Assembly: GCA_964411505.1 (NCBI GenBank)
Contig: CAYPLH010000062.1
Coordinates: forward strand, 1 to 21,922
Origin: CAYPLH01 sp964411505
GTDB lineage: Bacteria > Bacillota > Clostridia > CAYPLH01 > DUMO01
Direction: 5' to 3'
Length of the DNA: 21,922 nt
The notes beneath the pieces were generated by a model. It saw nothing but the letters and a program-made list of their open reading frames with translations. It searched no databases and was not told the DNA's origin. Position 1 is the first letter of the stretch; each line of letters starts with the position of its first letter. The position numbers and the translations under genes were made by a program. Below, piece by piece: positions 1 through 8,457 of the stretch.

Positions 1-208
1 GGAAGCATATATCAAGTTTATGGGCAAGGGATTTTCAATACCGCTTAATTCATTTTATACGTTAGATGGTGATATTTCAAATCAAATACTTACCTTTGAA
101 AAAGGCGATTACATAATTTCAGTTTGTAATGAGAACACAAATATAGAATGTAGTATAGCTGAGTTCTTGGAGAGCGATGTTGAAAGCAAGGCAATGGAAT
201 ATTTATGA
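1..208 (+). CDS. 3' end of an unidentified protein (partial)
   Basis: An open frame enters from the left edge (codons GAA GCA TAT ATC AAG TTT before the first ATG at 20) and ends with TGA at 206-208. The visible ~68 residues are mixed hydrophobic and acidic, including EKGDYIISVCNENTNIEC. They show no signal peptide, membrane segment or motif that I recognise. The frame is open upstream of the internal ATG and no ribosome binding site precedes that ATG, so this is more likely the C-terminal part of a longer gene than a 62-residue protein. The next gene on the same strand starts 246 bp further on behind its own likely promoter, so the two are probably not one operon. No function can be assigned. 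Confidence 0.5.
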   Translation, partial: EAYIKFMGKGFSIPLNSFYTLDGDISNQILTFEKGDYIISVCNENTNIECSIAEFLESDVESKAMEYL

Positions 209-347
209 ACCTCCACAACTCTGGATTTTTGTCCGGACACCTCATGATTTTTTTAAAATTTTCAAAAATGTCAAATATTTAATACCATAGTCAAAAACTC
301 AACATCGAAAATATCAAATATTTAACATCATTATCAAAAATCTAATA

Positions 348-375
348 TTGACTATCCTAATAAATATAATAAAAT
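348..375 (+). promoter_or_regulatory. Candidate sigma-A promoter for the beta-helix gene
   Basis: A TTGACT -35 element (348-353) is separated by 16 bp from a TAAAAT -10 element (370-375) in very AT-rich DNA. The downstream gene starts at 455 behind a good ribosome binding site (AAGGGAG around 440-446). Between promoter and gene is the palindrome ATGGTACCAT, a possible operator. The upstream part of this gap also holds the perfect 10-bp palindrome TGTCCGGACA (230-239) and two copies of TCAAATATTTAA near 270 and 314, of unknown meaning. Confidence 0.4.
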
Positions 376-454
376 TTAATTATAAATAAATGGAATCCAT
401 GGTACCATTTATTGCATTGGCTTACTTAATTAAATTTGAAGGGAGTTTTGTAAA

Positions 455-1969
455 ATGAGTTTTAAGAGACATTTGCGGTTAACCTTGACAGTCCTGATTA
501 CCTGCATGTTGACATTTTTAGCTACCTTTGATGCGATTGCTATTGATGAGTTTCAAACAAATTCTTACTGGATAGAACCTGCCTGGGTATATGGCTGGGA
601 TGATGCTATTCCTTTCACTGAATTAGGATTTTATGATGATTGGGGATGGAGTAACGGGTCATTTGGTGAGGGAACATATACACTGGATTTATATGCGGCA
701 GCATATGATTATGATCTGGAAAATGGTAGTATAGCCGGAGAAGTATTGATAGAGTATAATAATGGCTATGTAGAAGTAAGCTGTGAAATGTTTGAAGATT
801 TCTACCAGCTTAATGAGGCATATTTGTGGATTGGTCCAACTCCAATTCCACCAAATGCGTCAGGAGAATTCTGGTATGATTTCACACATGAGCTGGATGC
901 TAGCTATGCATTTTCAGGCAACATATATGTTGCTTTATATGCAGTTGTTACAACTGATCCTATTGTAACTTCATACGGAGCTGAGGCAGCAAACTCAACT
1001 GGAAACCCTATTGGTGGAGGAAATGGATATACGCATATTATTAGTAGAAATGATCCTGATATTGATTTTATTGTCGATACCAAGAGTGAGCTGCTTTCGG
1101 CATTTCAAAATGCTGAATGGGGGGACATAATATATGTCGAAGGATATGCAAGTATCAATATGGGTACAACTACAAGAACAGTTATACCAGCAGGAGTAAC
1201 GCTTGCAAGCGATCGAGGCGTGAATGGCGCTCTTGGTGGAAGAATATATACAACAAGGAACGGGATACGGTTATTTAACATTGGGGGAGAAGGTGTTAGA
1301 ATTACCGGTCTGCGTCTTGAAGGACCGCATAAAACTATAAAAGAGCAGTCTACTAGCAATAAAACTGTAGGTATGTATTGCCCATATCAGTATCTTGAGG
1401 TAGACAACTGTGAATTATTTGGCTGGAGTGATGCAGCGATCGGCATTTCAGGAACAGGCGGAGATGATATGATTACTGGGGGGTATATCCATCATAACAA
1501 TATCCATCATAACCAGGCATCTGGCAACGGATATGGTGTTGTGCTATCTAGCGGAGGGGTAGCACTCATTGAAGCTAACTATTTTGACTACTGCCGTCAT
1601 GCAATCTCCGGTACTGGAGTTGCTGGAGATGGGTTTGAAGCAAGGTTCAACATCTGTGGTCCAAATTGGATTTCAACATCTGCGCATAACTTTGATATGC
1701 ATGGTGCTACAGTTGGAACGCAGACAATCGCAGGAACTACTATCAAAATTTACAACAACACATTTATGGGTACAACCGCTCAGATGCCCACATGTATTGC
1801 AATCCGTGGTATTCCCTTGGATGGCGCATATATCACCAATAATTGGTTTTACTTTACTAGGAGTGAACCAGTTTGGCAACAAATTGTTTTTGGCAATATG
1901 CATGTATTTAATAATCTGATTGGAGAAGAACCTGAATTATCTGTAAAAGGACCAGTTAAAATTTATTAG
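455..1969 (+). CDS. Secreted right-handed beta-helix protein, pectate-lyase-like
   Basis: The 504-residue product starts with a Sec signal peptide: basic MSFKRHLR, a hydrophobic core at residues 9-25, and a likely cleavage after AIA at 27-29. Residues 30 to ~175 form an acidic, aromatic-rich N-terminal region. From ~205 the sequence reads like the start of a parallel beta-helix ('FIVDTKSELLSAFQNAEWGD', then 'VIPAGVTLASDRG'). It continues through short beta-strand repeats with typical Asn and His turns (YIHHNNIHHNQASGNGYG; ITNNWFYF). This fold is shared by pectate lyases and other polysaccharide-active proteins, so a role in binding or cleaving plant polysaccharide outside the cell is plausible. 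I cannot identify the catalytic residues, and no dockerin or carbohydrate-binding module is evident. An AAGGGAG ribosome binding site fixes the start. The gene is monocistronic in appearance. Confidence 0.72.
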   Translation: MSFKRHLRLTLTVLITCMLTFLATFDAIAIDEFQTNSYWIEPAWVYGWDDAIPFTELGFYDDWGWSNGSFGEGTYTLDLYAAAYDYDLENGSIAGEVLIEYNNGYVEVSCEMFEDFYQLNEAYLWIGPTPIPPNASGEFWYDFTHELDASYAFSGNIYVALYAVVTTDPIVTSYGAEAANSTGNPIGGGNGYTHIISRNDPDIDFIVDTKSELLSAFQNAEWGDIIYVEGYASINMGTTTRTVIPAGVTLASDRGVNGALGGRIYTTRNGIRLFNIGGEGVRITGLRLEGPHKTIKEQSTSNKTVGMYCPYQYLEVDNCELFGWSDAAIGISGTGGDDMITGGYIHHNNIHHNQASGNGYGVVLSSGGVALIEANYFDYCRHAISGTGVAGDGFEARFNICGPNWISTSAHNFDMHGATVGTQTIAGTTIKIYNNTFMGTTAQMPTCIAIRGIPLDGAYITNNWFYFTRSEPVWQQIVFGNMHVFNNLIGEEPELSVKGPVKIY

Positions 1970-2044
1970 TAAAGACCACTCAGATTGTTTCCATAGCAGG
2001 TATTGATCCCTATGAATAGTCCTATCCCATGGAGGTAGGAGATT

Positions 2045-2087
2045 ATAGACTCATGAAATAAGCTTCTGGTGAATTTCGTGAGTCTAT
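2045..2087. other. 13-bp inverted repeat downstream of the beta-helix gene
   Basis: The arms ATAGACTCATGAA (2045-2057) and TTCGTGAGTCTAT (2075-2087) pair over 13 positions with a single G-U, around a 17-nt loop. A second, shorter imperfect hairpin (TCCTA...TAGGA, about 2021-2041) lies just upstream. No run of T follows, so this is not a clear intrinsic terminator. It may stabilise the 3' end of the upstream mRNA or be an operator. Confidence 0.4.
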
Positions 2088-2162
2088 CTGTATAGAGTTA
2101 CAGCGTTCCATAAAATTATGTTCTGGTTGAACTTCAAACTTGCTAGTGGTAAAATAGTATCG

Positions 2163-2176
2163 GTTGTTTATACAAC
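2163..2176. promoter_or_regulatory. Palindrome GTTGTTTATACAAC, candidate operator of the amino-sugar module
   Basis: The 14-bp sequence has perfect 5-bp arms GTTGT and ACAAC around TTAT. It lies 77 bp upstream of the first gene of the amino-sugar module. The GT-N4-AC core resembles sites bound by GntR-type regulators, a family that often controls GlcNAc utilisation genes, but no such regulator is in the window. The assignment is inference. Confidence 0.3.
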
Positions 2177-2252
2177 AATGCATACATTTGTTAAAAACGA
2201 TTATTTAGTAAGACTTTTTCAATTCACTATTTGTTTATAAGGAGATACAAGC

Positions 2253-3662
2253 ATGACTGATTTTAATTTTGATTTACAGCCTAAAATACAGCCGATACTT
2301 GATAAGGAATTCTATCCTGCTTCGCTTTTTAATCGTCGTTATCTTGAATTGGTGGATTTGTCGGGAAAAGCGGTGCCGATTAGAATTTCCATTGAACGAG
2401 GAGATGGCTTAATTTCAACTCTAGAAACACAGATTTTGGAAGAAAATCATGAAATGGCAGATTATAATCGTTTGTATATTGAACGTCTTATAAAATCATT
2501 TTTATGGATAAAAGGCGGATGGAAAATAACTTTTGGAGGTCCCCATAAGATAGGCAGATTCATAAAAGAGGCATATTCTTACGGTGGGATAAGGGAATTT
2601 GATGCAAAATTCATGTCAAAGGTTTACGAAAAACCGTTTGCTGTTGAAATAACTGACTGTTCAAATGTTCCTGAGTCTAGGGAGGGAGCCAAACCTATCG
2701 GAAGACATTTAGATGGTTGCCGTATAGGTTTTGATGCAGGTGGAAGTGACCGTAAGGTATCTGCAGTTATTGATGGAGAAGCTGTATTTAGCGAAGAGGT
2801 TGTATGGCACCCAAAGTTAAGTGAAAATCCTGATTATCAGTATGAAGGTATTATGGATTCTATAAAAAGAGCAGCTTCAAAAATGCCAAAAGTTGATGCA
2901 ATTGGCGTGAGTGCTGCAGGAGTATATATTGACAATCGTGTTAGAGTTGCTTCGTTGTTTATAAAAGTGCCGGAGGATCTGTTTGAGAAAAAAGTGAAGG
3001 ATATGTTTATCAATATAGCAAAAGAGATGGGGAATGTACCTATTGAGGTGGCAAATGACGGAGATGTTACCGCTTTGGCAGGTGCTATGGATTTGAACGA
3101 CACAAATGTGCTCGGAATTGCTATGGGTACCAGTGAAGCGGGTGGTTATGTTGATGGACATGGCAATATAACTGGCTGGCTTAATGAGCTGGCATTTATA
3201 CCGGTTGATTACAACCAGAGTGCAATGGTTGATGAGTGGTCGGGTGATTATGGATGTGGTGTCAAGTATTTCTCCCAGGATTCGGTAATTAAGCTTGCTC
3301 CGGCTGCTGGTATTGATCTTGATGAGTCACTGTCACCAGCAGAGAAGCTTAAGGCAGTTCAAAAATTATTTACAGAAGAGCACGAAGGTGCAAGAATGAT
3401 TTTTGAGTCTATAGGATGTTATCTCGGGTATGCAATAGCGCATTATGCGTACTTTTATGATATTAAGCATGTGCTTATACTAGGACGTGTCACTTCAGGT
3501 GAAGGGGGAGCTTTAATACAGAAGTATGCCCAAAAGGTTCTCGAAGCGGAGTTCCCGGAGCTTGCATCAAAGATAAGCCTTCATCTTCCTGATGAATCAA
3601 GCAGACGTGTCGGTCAGTCTATTGCAGCTGCAAGCTTGCCGGATATAAATTTTATTATATGA
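2253..3662 (+). CDS. ROK-family sugar kinase-like protein with a long N-terminal extension
   Basis: The C-terminal two thirds of this 469-residue protein match the ROK/sugar-kinase fold. There is a phosphate-binding loop 'GFDAGGSDRK' at 159-168, a second glycine segment 'IGVSAAGVYID' at 217-227, the segment 'VANDGDVTA' at 266-274 where the catalytic Asp lies in ROK proteins, and the adenosine loop 'GIAMGTSEAGGYVD' at 288-301. Residues 1 to ~150 are extra compared with ordinary ROK kinases (~300 residues) and match nothing I recognise. They do not look like a helix-turn-helix domain. The usual Cys-rich zinc motif after the adenosine loop is reduced to 'DYGCGVKYF'. The start is fixed by an AAGGAG site at 2238-2243. 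The gene lies 15 bp upstream of a PIG-L deacetylase and shortly before nagB, so the likely substrate is glucosamine or GlcNAc. Substrate and activity are inference. Confidence 0.7.
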   Translation: MTDFNFDLQPKIQPILDKEFYPASLFNRRYLELVDLSGKAVPIRISIERGDGLISTLETQILEENHEMADYNRLYIERLIKSFLWIKGGWKITFGGPHKIGRFIKEAYSYGGIREFDAKFMSKVYEKPFAVEITDCSNVPESREGAKPIGRHLDGCRIGFDAGGSDRKVSAVIDGEAVFSEEVVWHPKLSENPDYQYEGIMDSIKRAASKMPKVDAIGVSAAGVYIDNRVRVASLFIKVPEDLFEKKVKDMFINIAKEMGNVPIEVANDGDVTALAGAMDLNDTNVLGIAMGTSEAGGYVDGHGNITGWLNELAFIPVDYNQSAMVDEWSGDYGCGVKYFSQDSVIKLAPAAGIDLDESLSPAEKLKAVQKLFTEEHEGARMIFESIGCYLGYAIAHYAYFYDIKHVLILGRVTSGEGGALIQKYAQKVLEAEFPELASKISLHLPDESSRRVGQSIAAASLPDINFII

Positions 3663-3677
3663 TTTGGGAGGGATTTT

Positions 3678-4526
3678 GTGCAATTTAAAAACAATGAAGC
3701 AGAGATTTTTATACCAGATAATAAACCAGTAGATGAGGCAGTAGAAAGAACTACGCATATGGCAATATCTGCACATCAGGACGATATAGAAATCATGGCG
3801 TATGATGGTATACTTAAATGTTTCGGACAAAATGATAAGTGGTTTTTTAGCGTAATTGCAACAAATGGGGCAGGAAGCCCAAGAGACGATATTTATGCAT
3901 CATATACCGATGAACAGATGATGAAAATTAGAAAGCTGGAGCAAAAGAAAGCAGCCTATGTAGGAGAGTATGGAGCTTGCGCCATGCTTGATTATCCGAG
4001 TTTGGCTGTAAAGGATCCCATGAACAAAGATTTGGTTTGTGAACTCAAAGAGCTCATAAAGCTTGCAAGGCCTGAAATAATTTACACACATAATCCAGCC
4101 GACAAGCATGACACACATGTTGCTATCACATTAAGAGTAATTGAGGCATTAAGAGAATTACCTAACGAATACCTTCCGCAAAAATTATATGGCTGTGAAG
4201 TGTGGAGAGCCCTTGACTGGATTAACGACGATGAAAAAGTGTATTTTGATGTAGCCGGACATCCCAATATTGCGGCAGCAGTTTTGGCTGTGCATGATTC
4301 ACAGATTTGTGGGGGAAAAAGGTATGATCTGGCAACAGCAGGCAGAAGGGCTGCGAATGCAACCTATGCACAATCTCATGGCACGGACAATTCATCTTCC
4401 ATGATATATGCAATTGATCTTACACCGCTTGTTCAAGATAAAAATTTGGATGTTTTAAGTTATGTAAAAGGGTATATCGACCGTTTCAGGCAGGATGTAA
4501 CTTCAAAAATCAGTAAGTTAATATAA
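3678..4526 (+). CDS. PIG-L/LmbE-family zinc-dependent N-deacetylase
   Basis: The product (282 residues, GTG start) carries the two metal-binding signatures of the PIG-L/LmbE family: 'AHQDDIE' at 32-38 (the common form is AHPDDxE, here Pro to Gln) and 'HNPADKHDTH' at 138-147, with the family's H-x3-H type residues. Family members deacetylate GlcNAc-containing substrates such as GlcNAc-PI, GlcNAc-malate, or diacetylchitobiose in archaea. GTG at 3678 is preceded at ~5 bp by GGGAGGG, and the gap to the preceding ROK gene is only 15 bp, so they are probably co-transcribed. Together with nagB downstream this suggests deacetylation of GlcNAc or a chito-oligosaccharide in the cytoplasm, since no signal peptide is present. 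The exact substrate cannot be read from sequence. Confidence 0.82.
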   Translation: MQFKNNEAEIFIPDNKPVDEAVERTTHMAISAHQDDIEIMAYDGILKCFGQNDKWFFSVIATNGAGSPRDDIYASYTDEQMMKIRKLEQKKAAYVGEYGACAMLDYPSLAVKDPMNKDLVCELKELIKLARPEIIYTHNPADKHDTHVAITLRVIEALRELPNEYLPQKLYGCEVWRALDWINDDEKVYFDVAGHPNIAAAVLAVHDSQICGGKRYDLATAGRRAANATYAQSHGTDNSSSMIYAIDLTPLVQDKNLDVLSYVKGYIDRFRQDVTSKISKLI

Positions 4527-4709
4527 AAAGCAAAGGTTATGATTACTCGTGGGTAAGTTGTAGAGCGACTTTTAAGGAAGATAATCACATTATTAGGTTT
4601 AGTGCAAAAGCTAGAGTAGTAAGTATGTATGTGTAAAAAATAATAGTTCTGTACGAAGAAGTAATATATAGTGGTAAAATGTCATTAAAATTATTTGGAG
4701 GTGTAGCTC

Positions 4710-5477
4710 ATGAATATTATTGTTAAAGAAAATTATCTAAAAATGAGTAAATATGCAGCAAATATGATAGCAGAATTAGTGCGAAGAAAACCTGACTGTG
4801 TTCTTGGACTTGCCACTGGCGGAACACCAATTGGTACCTACCAGGAATTAATCAAGCTGCATAAAGAAGGTCTTGATTTTTCCAAGGTAAAAACCTTTAA
4901 CTTAGATGAATACCTTGGAGTAGGGATGGATTTAAAAAAGCCGTACAGCATGGATCAAAGCTATGCGAGATTTATGTACGAAGAGTTTTTTAAACATATT
5001 AATATAAAAAAAGAAAATACTCATATTCCAAATGGATTAACGAAGGAACCTGAGAAATACTGTAAAGCTTATGAAGAAGAAATTATCAAAGCAGGCGGAA
5101 TCGATCTTCAAGTACTTGGAATAGGTGGGGATGGTCACTGGGGATTTAATGAACCGGGTTCAGCCTTTACATCAAGAACCAGGGTAGAAGCATTAGCAGA
5201 TCAAACTTTGGATGATAACTATGAAGCGTTTTATAAGAAGGCTGGCATATCAAGGGAGCAAATGCCCCACTATGCAATTACAATGGGGATAGGAACAATC
5301 CTTGAGGCTAGAAGTGTTGTGATGCTGGCAAATGGATCAAAAAAGGCAGAGATTGTTGCTAAAGCCCTAGAAGGACCGGTAACAAATGAGGTTACGTCTT
5401 CGGCAATTCAAGTGTTTAGTGGAGGTGCAACAGTAGTTTTAGACAAAGAGGCTGCAGCTAAGCTTAAAAAAGTATAA
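4710..5477 (+). CDS. nagB: Glucosamine-6-phosphate deaminase
   Basis: The 255-residue protein has the normal length of NagB, which converts glucosamine-6-phosphate to fructose-6-phosphate and ammonia. Family motifs are clear: the sugar-phosphate loop 'GLATGGTPIG' at 33-42, 'NLDEYLG' at 64-70 with the catalytic Asp/Glu region, 'GIGGDGHWGFNEPGS' at 137-151 with the ring-opening His, and 'SAIQVF' near the end. The Trp in GHWGFNEPG replaces the more usual Ile. The start is supported by GGAGGTG at 4696-4702. A 183-bp gap separates it from the deacetylase. It holds a weak 6-bp hairpin (arms AAGTTG/CGACTT near 4555-4571) but no strong terminator, so nagB may be read through or have its own promoter. 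The gene completes the amino-sugar module. Confidence 0.93.
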   Translation: MNIIVKENYLKMSKYAANMIAELVRRKPDCVLGLATGGTPIGTYQELIKLHKEGLDFSKVKTFNLDEYLGVGMDLKKPYSMDQSYARFMYEEFFKHINIKKENTHIPNGLTKEPEKYCKAYEEEIIKAGGIDLQVLGIGGDGHWGFNEPGSAFTSRTRVEALADQTLDDNYEAFYKKAGISREQMPHYAITMGIGTILEARSVVMLANGSKKAEIVAKALEGPVTNEVTSSAIQVFSGGATVVLDKEAAAKLKKV

Positions 5478-5532
5478 GTGGTTCCAGATTTTTGATACAG
5501 TAACAGGAATTCAAAAATAAAAAAGTGGAAAG

Positions 5533-5567
5533 AATATTCACTCCCTCCCAAACAAATATTCACTCCC
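5533..5567. repeat. Two copies of AATATTCACTCCC in a convergent intergenic gap
   Basis: The 13-bp sequence AATATTCACTCCC occurs at 5533-5545 and again at 5555-5567, between the convergent 3' ends of nagB and the helicase gene. T-rich stretches follow near 5574-5582. I see no strong intrinsic terminator. The repeat may be simple slippage. Confidence 0.4.
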
Positions 5568-5582
5568 ACTACCTTATTTTTT

Positions 5583-7172
5583 CTATTTAGCTTTAGCTGG
5601 CTCTATGTTTATTTTCCTTCCCTTTATATGACTTTTGTTCATGATAGACAATACCTGTTTTGCATTTTCTTTTGGTACCTCAACAAATGTATATCTGTCA
5701 TAAATGTCAATTGCCCCGATTAACCTGCCTTGAATACCTGCTTCAGCTGCAATAGCCCCTACCACATCCCTTGCACTGATTTTTTGTTGTTTACCGGCAT
5801 TAATAAATAGTCTCACCATTCCAGGTTCGGCTCCCGAATCACTGAACTCTTCCTCGTCAACAGTCTGCTCATCCCCCTTTTCTTTTTCTACAGCCATTTT
5901 CAGCAATGCGGCTGCTATGTCAACAGATGTGGCATCTTCTCCCATTAATTCAGCTATTACTTTTATATATTTGTCTATATTTCCATCTTTCAGTGTTTCT
6001 TTGATTTCACCGGATATTTTAATAATTTTACTATCCTGGACATCATTTAAAGAGGGAACTTGCATTAAATGTATTGTGGTATTTGCATATCTTTGAATAT
6101 CCCGGATAAGATAAATTTGTTTCTTTCCGGTTACAAAAGTAATAGCACGGCCGGTCTTTCCTGCACGACCTGTACGACCAATACGGTGTACATAATACTC
6201 TTCATCTTCAGGTATATCATAGTTAAAAACAATTTCAATATCATCCACATCAATTCCCCTTGCCGCTACATCAGTGGCAACAAGAATTTCAATTTTCCCT
6301 TCCTTGAACATATTCATAACCCGGGTACGTACCTGTTGTTTCATGTCTCCATGTAAGCCGTCGGCTAGATAACCACGAAACTGGAGTTGACTTACCAGTT
6401 CATCAACTCTTTTTTTGGTGTTACAAAAAACAAGTGATAACCAGGGATTATAAATATCTATCAAACGGCACAAAACTTCCAGTTTATTTGTTTGTGTTAC
6501 CTCTAAATAATTCTGTTCAATACCAGGAACTGTTAACTGTTTACGCACTACTTTAACCAGCTGAGGATCTCTTTGATACTGTTTTGTAATTGCAAGTATC
6601 TCCTTTGGCATTGTAGCTGAGAACAAGACTGTCTGTCTTCTTGAAGGAATATCCTGAAGTATTGTCTCGATATCTTCCCGAAAACCCATATTCAGCATTT
6701 CATCTGCCTCATCCAACACAAGCATCCTTACCTCGCTGGTTTTTAAGGTATGGCGTCGCATATGATCCATTACCCTTCCGGGAGTTCCTACAACCACCTG
6801 TACGCCCTGCTTTAGAGATTTGATCTGCCGATCAATTGATTGACCTCCATAAATCGGCAAAGCCTTTATCCCTTGCTTATACTTTCCGTATTTTCTAATT
6901 TCATCACAAGCTTGAACAGCTAATTCCCTAGTCGGACAAAGAACCAATACCTGAAGGTTCCTATTATCAAGGTCAATCATCTCTAGTATTGGTATCCCGA
7001 ACGCTGCTGTTTTTCCGGTTCCTGTCTGAGATTGACCGATAACATCTTTGCCTTGCATTATCAAAGGTATGCATAAGGTCTGTATAGCTGTAGTTTCTTC
7101 ATACCCTAAATCCTCAACTGCTTTAAGTATTTCTTGTGATAATCCTAATTCTGTAAATTGTATTTTTCCCAT
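5583..7172 (-). CDS. DEAD-box ATP-dependent RNA helicase with DbpA-type RNA-binding tail
   Basis: All core helicase motifs are present in the 529-residue product: a Q-motif region (~5-31), motif I 'SQTGTGKT' at 48-55, 'PTREL' at 80-84, 'TPGR' at 130-133, motif II 'DEAD' at 154-157, 'SAT' at 185-187, 'VATDVAARGID' at 298-308 and motif VI 'HRIGRTGRAG' at 329-338. The last ~75 residues ('VRLFINAGKQQKISARDVVG' onward) match the DbpA-type RNA-binding domain that targets structured rRNA. A role in ribosome assembly or cold-stress RNA remodelling is the family expectation. An acidic linker (GDEQTVDEEEFSDSGAE) separates the parts. An AAAGGGAA site precedes the ATG, and a promoter lies at 7296-7324. 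A decayed duplicate of part of this gene lies at 19230-19444. Confidence 0.93.
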   Translation of the reverse strand: MGKIQFTELGLSQEILKAVEDLGYEETTAIQTLCIPLIMQGKDVIGQSQTGTGKTAAFGIPILEMIDLDNRNLQVLVLCPTRELAVQACDEIRKYGKYKQGIKALPIYGGQSIDRQIKSLKQGVQVVVGTPGRVMDHMRRHTLKTSEVRMLVLDEADEMLNMGFREDIETILQDIPSRRQTVLFSATMPKEILAITKQYQRDPQLVKVVRKQLTVPGIEQNYLEVTQTNKLEVLCRLIDIYNPWLSLVFCNTKKRVDELVSQLQFRGYLADGLHGDMKQQVRTRVMNMFKEGKIEILVATDVAARGIDVDDIEIVFNYDIPEDEEYYVHRIGRTGRAGKTGRAITFVTGKKQIYLIRDIQRYANTTIHLMQVPSLNDVQDSKIIKISGEIKETLKDGNIDKYIKVIAELMGEDATSVDIAAALLKMAVEKEKGDEQTVDEEEFSDSGAEPGMVRLFINAGKQQKISARDVVGAIAAEAGIQGRLIGAIDIYDRYTFVEVPKENAKQVLSIMNKSHIKGRKINIEPAKAK

Positions 7173-7207
7173 TTAATTATGTTCCCTTTCTTTTATCGTG
7201 GTACTGT

Positions 7208-7277
7208 GAAATGCTGACTTTAGTATGTTACAGCATTTCTATAAGTGTTATTTGCGTGAAATAAATAATTTATTCAC
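7208..7277 (-). promoter_or_regulatory. Two hairpins in the helicase mRNA leader
   Basis: The ~115-nt leader between the promoter and the helicase start holds two inverted repeats. One has the arms GAAATGCTG (7208-7216) and CAGCATTTC (7231-7239), 9 bp perfect. The other is GTGAA...TTCAC at 7256-7277, with A/T arms and one bulged base. Structured leaders on helicase genes can act in autoregulation or cold response. Here only the structure is seen. Confidence 0.45.
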
Positions 7278-7295
7278 ATTAAGACGTATAGGAAT

Positions 7296-7324
7296 ATTAT
7301 AACGCGCATGGGCACATAGTTCCA
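7296..7324 (-). promoter_or_regulatory. Promoter of the DEAD-box helicase gene
   Basis: On the minus strand a perfect TATAAT (7296-7301) lies 17 bp downstream of TGGAAC (7319-7324), a weak -35 match. The -35 element abuts the structured repeat that begins at 7326. Confidence 0.5.
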
Positions 7325-7325
7325 C

Positions 7326-7487
7326 CTTTTTTATTGTCTAGGAAAGTATACTTTCCTAGACACTGGGGATTGCAAAGGGGAAGCCCCTTTGCTGGTTTAA
7401 GGAGGGTGCTTAAGAATGCGGAGCATCCGTCGAAGGGAACCATAAGGTTCCCTAGCGAAAAAAAGTGGCGAAGCCCACTTTTTTATT
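7326..7487 (+). repeat. Structured ~160-bp repeat, copy 1
   Basis: This noncoding element is a chain of hairpins. First is a perfect 24-bp palindrome (7337-7360, arms TCTAGGAAAGTA/TACTTTCCTAGA). Next come GCAAAGGGG/CCCCTTTGC (7372-7392), a degenerate ATGC/GCAT hairpin (~7416-7426), AGGGAACC/GGTTCCCT (7434-7452) and finally AAAAAGTGG/CCACTTTTT (about 7460-7483). The last resembles a bidirectional intrinsic terminator. A nearly identical copy lies at 13911-14071 in the same orientation. Copy 1 is bounded by the 12-mer CTTTTTTATTGT at both ends (7326-7337, 7478-7489). There is no transposase gene. It could be a MITE-like or REP-like mobile repeat, or a structured RNA. Confidence 0.85.
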
Positions 7488-7548
7488 GTGCCTGTGATAG
7501 CGTATTTCACAAATAGAGAATGAAGATGCAATCAAATTGTGGGTGTTT

Positions 7549-8457
7549 TTACAGATACTTCACGGGGATCACCCTATCGCTGTCTTTTAGCGTAATCAAG
7601 TTGTCGTACATGCAAATCACGCCGCCGGAACCGCGTTTAATATTTGGAATTTTATCGAGTAAAGCAAATGCGGAGATGTCTTTTTTCTGTGGATCCGCGT
7701 GTTTTTTCATTTCAAGGGGATAGAGTGTGCCGTTATCCTCAATCAGAAGGTCAATTTCATTCATGTTCTTATCACGGTAAAAGTACAGCGGTAAATCAAG
7801 GATACCTCTGTTGTAATAACTCTTGATGATTTCTGCAAGAACAAAGGTCTCGAAAAATGCACCTGCCATTGCTCCGCTTTTAAGCACATCCGCTGTGTTC
7901 CATCTAGTGAGATATGCAGCAAGACCTGTATCGAGAAAATACAGTTTCGGGGTTTTCACTGTGCGTTTCGTGATGTTATTGGAATAGGGTTTAAGCAAAT
8001 AGACGATGTTTGATGTCACGAGAACAGACAACCACCGCTCTGCGGTTGGGGGACTGATGCCGACATCACGTGCTAACGATGCTAAATTCAGGAGTTGTCC
8101 CGTGCAACTTGCCGCCACTGTCATGAAATGCAGAAATTTTATTTCATCTCCGACCTGTGCCAACTGGCGTACATCACGCTCTATATAGGTCTTTACATAA
8201 GCGCCGTAGAACATCTGCCAGTTGTAGTTCTCATTTGTTGACAGTTCTGGCATACTTCCGCGATGAATAAATGCCCATACTTCATCATAGGAAAGCTCAC
8301 GAGCGTTCTTCTTGCAGATAGTAAAGTATTCGTCTGTTGGTAAAAACGGTTCTGAAAATTCGATACCTTGTTTTTCCCTCGTGGATAAACCAAGCAGCGT
8401 AAGTAAGCCGAGCCGCCCCGCCAAAGATTCGCTGACATTCTCCATTAGTTGGAAACA
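7549..8457 (-). pseudogene. DUF4143 ATPase, N-terminus (P-loop) missing
   Basis: The frame encodes ~300 residues of a DUF4143/AAA_14-type ATPase. It has the mid-region 'NVSESLAGRLGLLTLLGLS', a helical part with 'TYIERDVRQL', a wHTH-like segment ('LASLARDVGISPPTAERWL'), and the C-terminal nuclease-like 'YFYRDKNMNEIDLLIEDNG' and 'PLEMKK'. Complete members are ~400 residues and begin with a Walker A P-loop and Walker B motif. Both are absent here. Family-like sequence continues only four codons upstream of the first ATG (CFQL) and then runs into antisense acetyltransferase sequence and a stop. The gene therefore lost about 100-120 N-terminal codons and should lack ATPase activity. No ribosome binding site precedes the remaining ATG. 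The 3' end is intact, with TAA at 7549-7551. Confidence 0.8.

Noticed and set aside
4527..4709. Riboswitch (for example glmS-type) upstream of nagB
   Set aside because: The 183-bp gap shows only a weak 6-bp hairpin and none of the conserved ribozyme core sequence that I could recognise.
7334..7516. 60-residue plus-strand frame over the structured repeat
   Set aside because: It is a chance reading through hairpins, not preserved in copy 2, and has no ribosome binding site.
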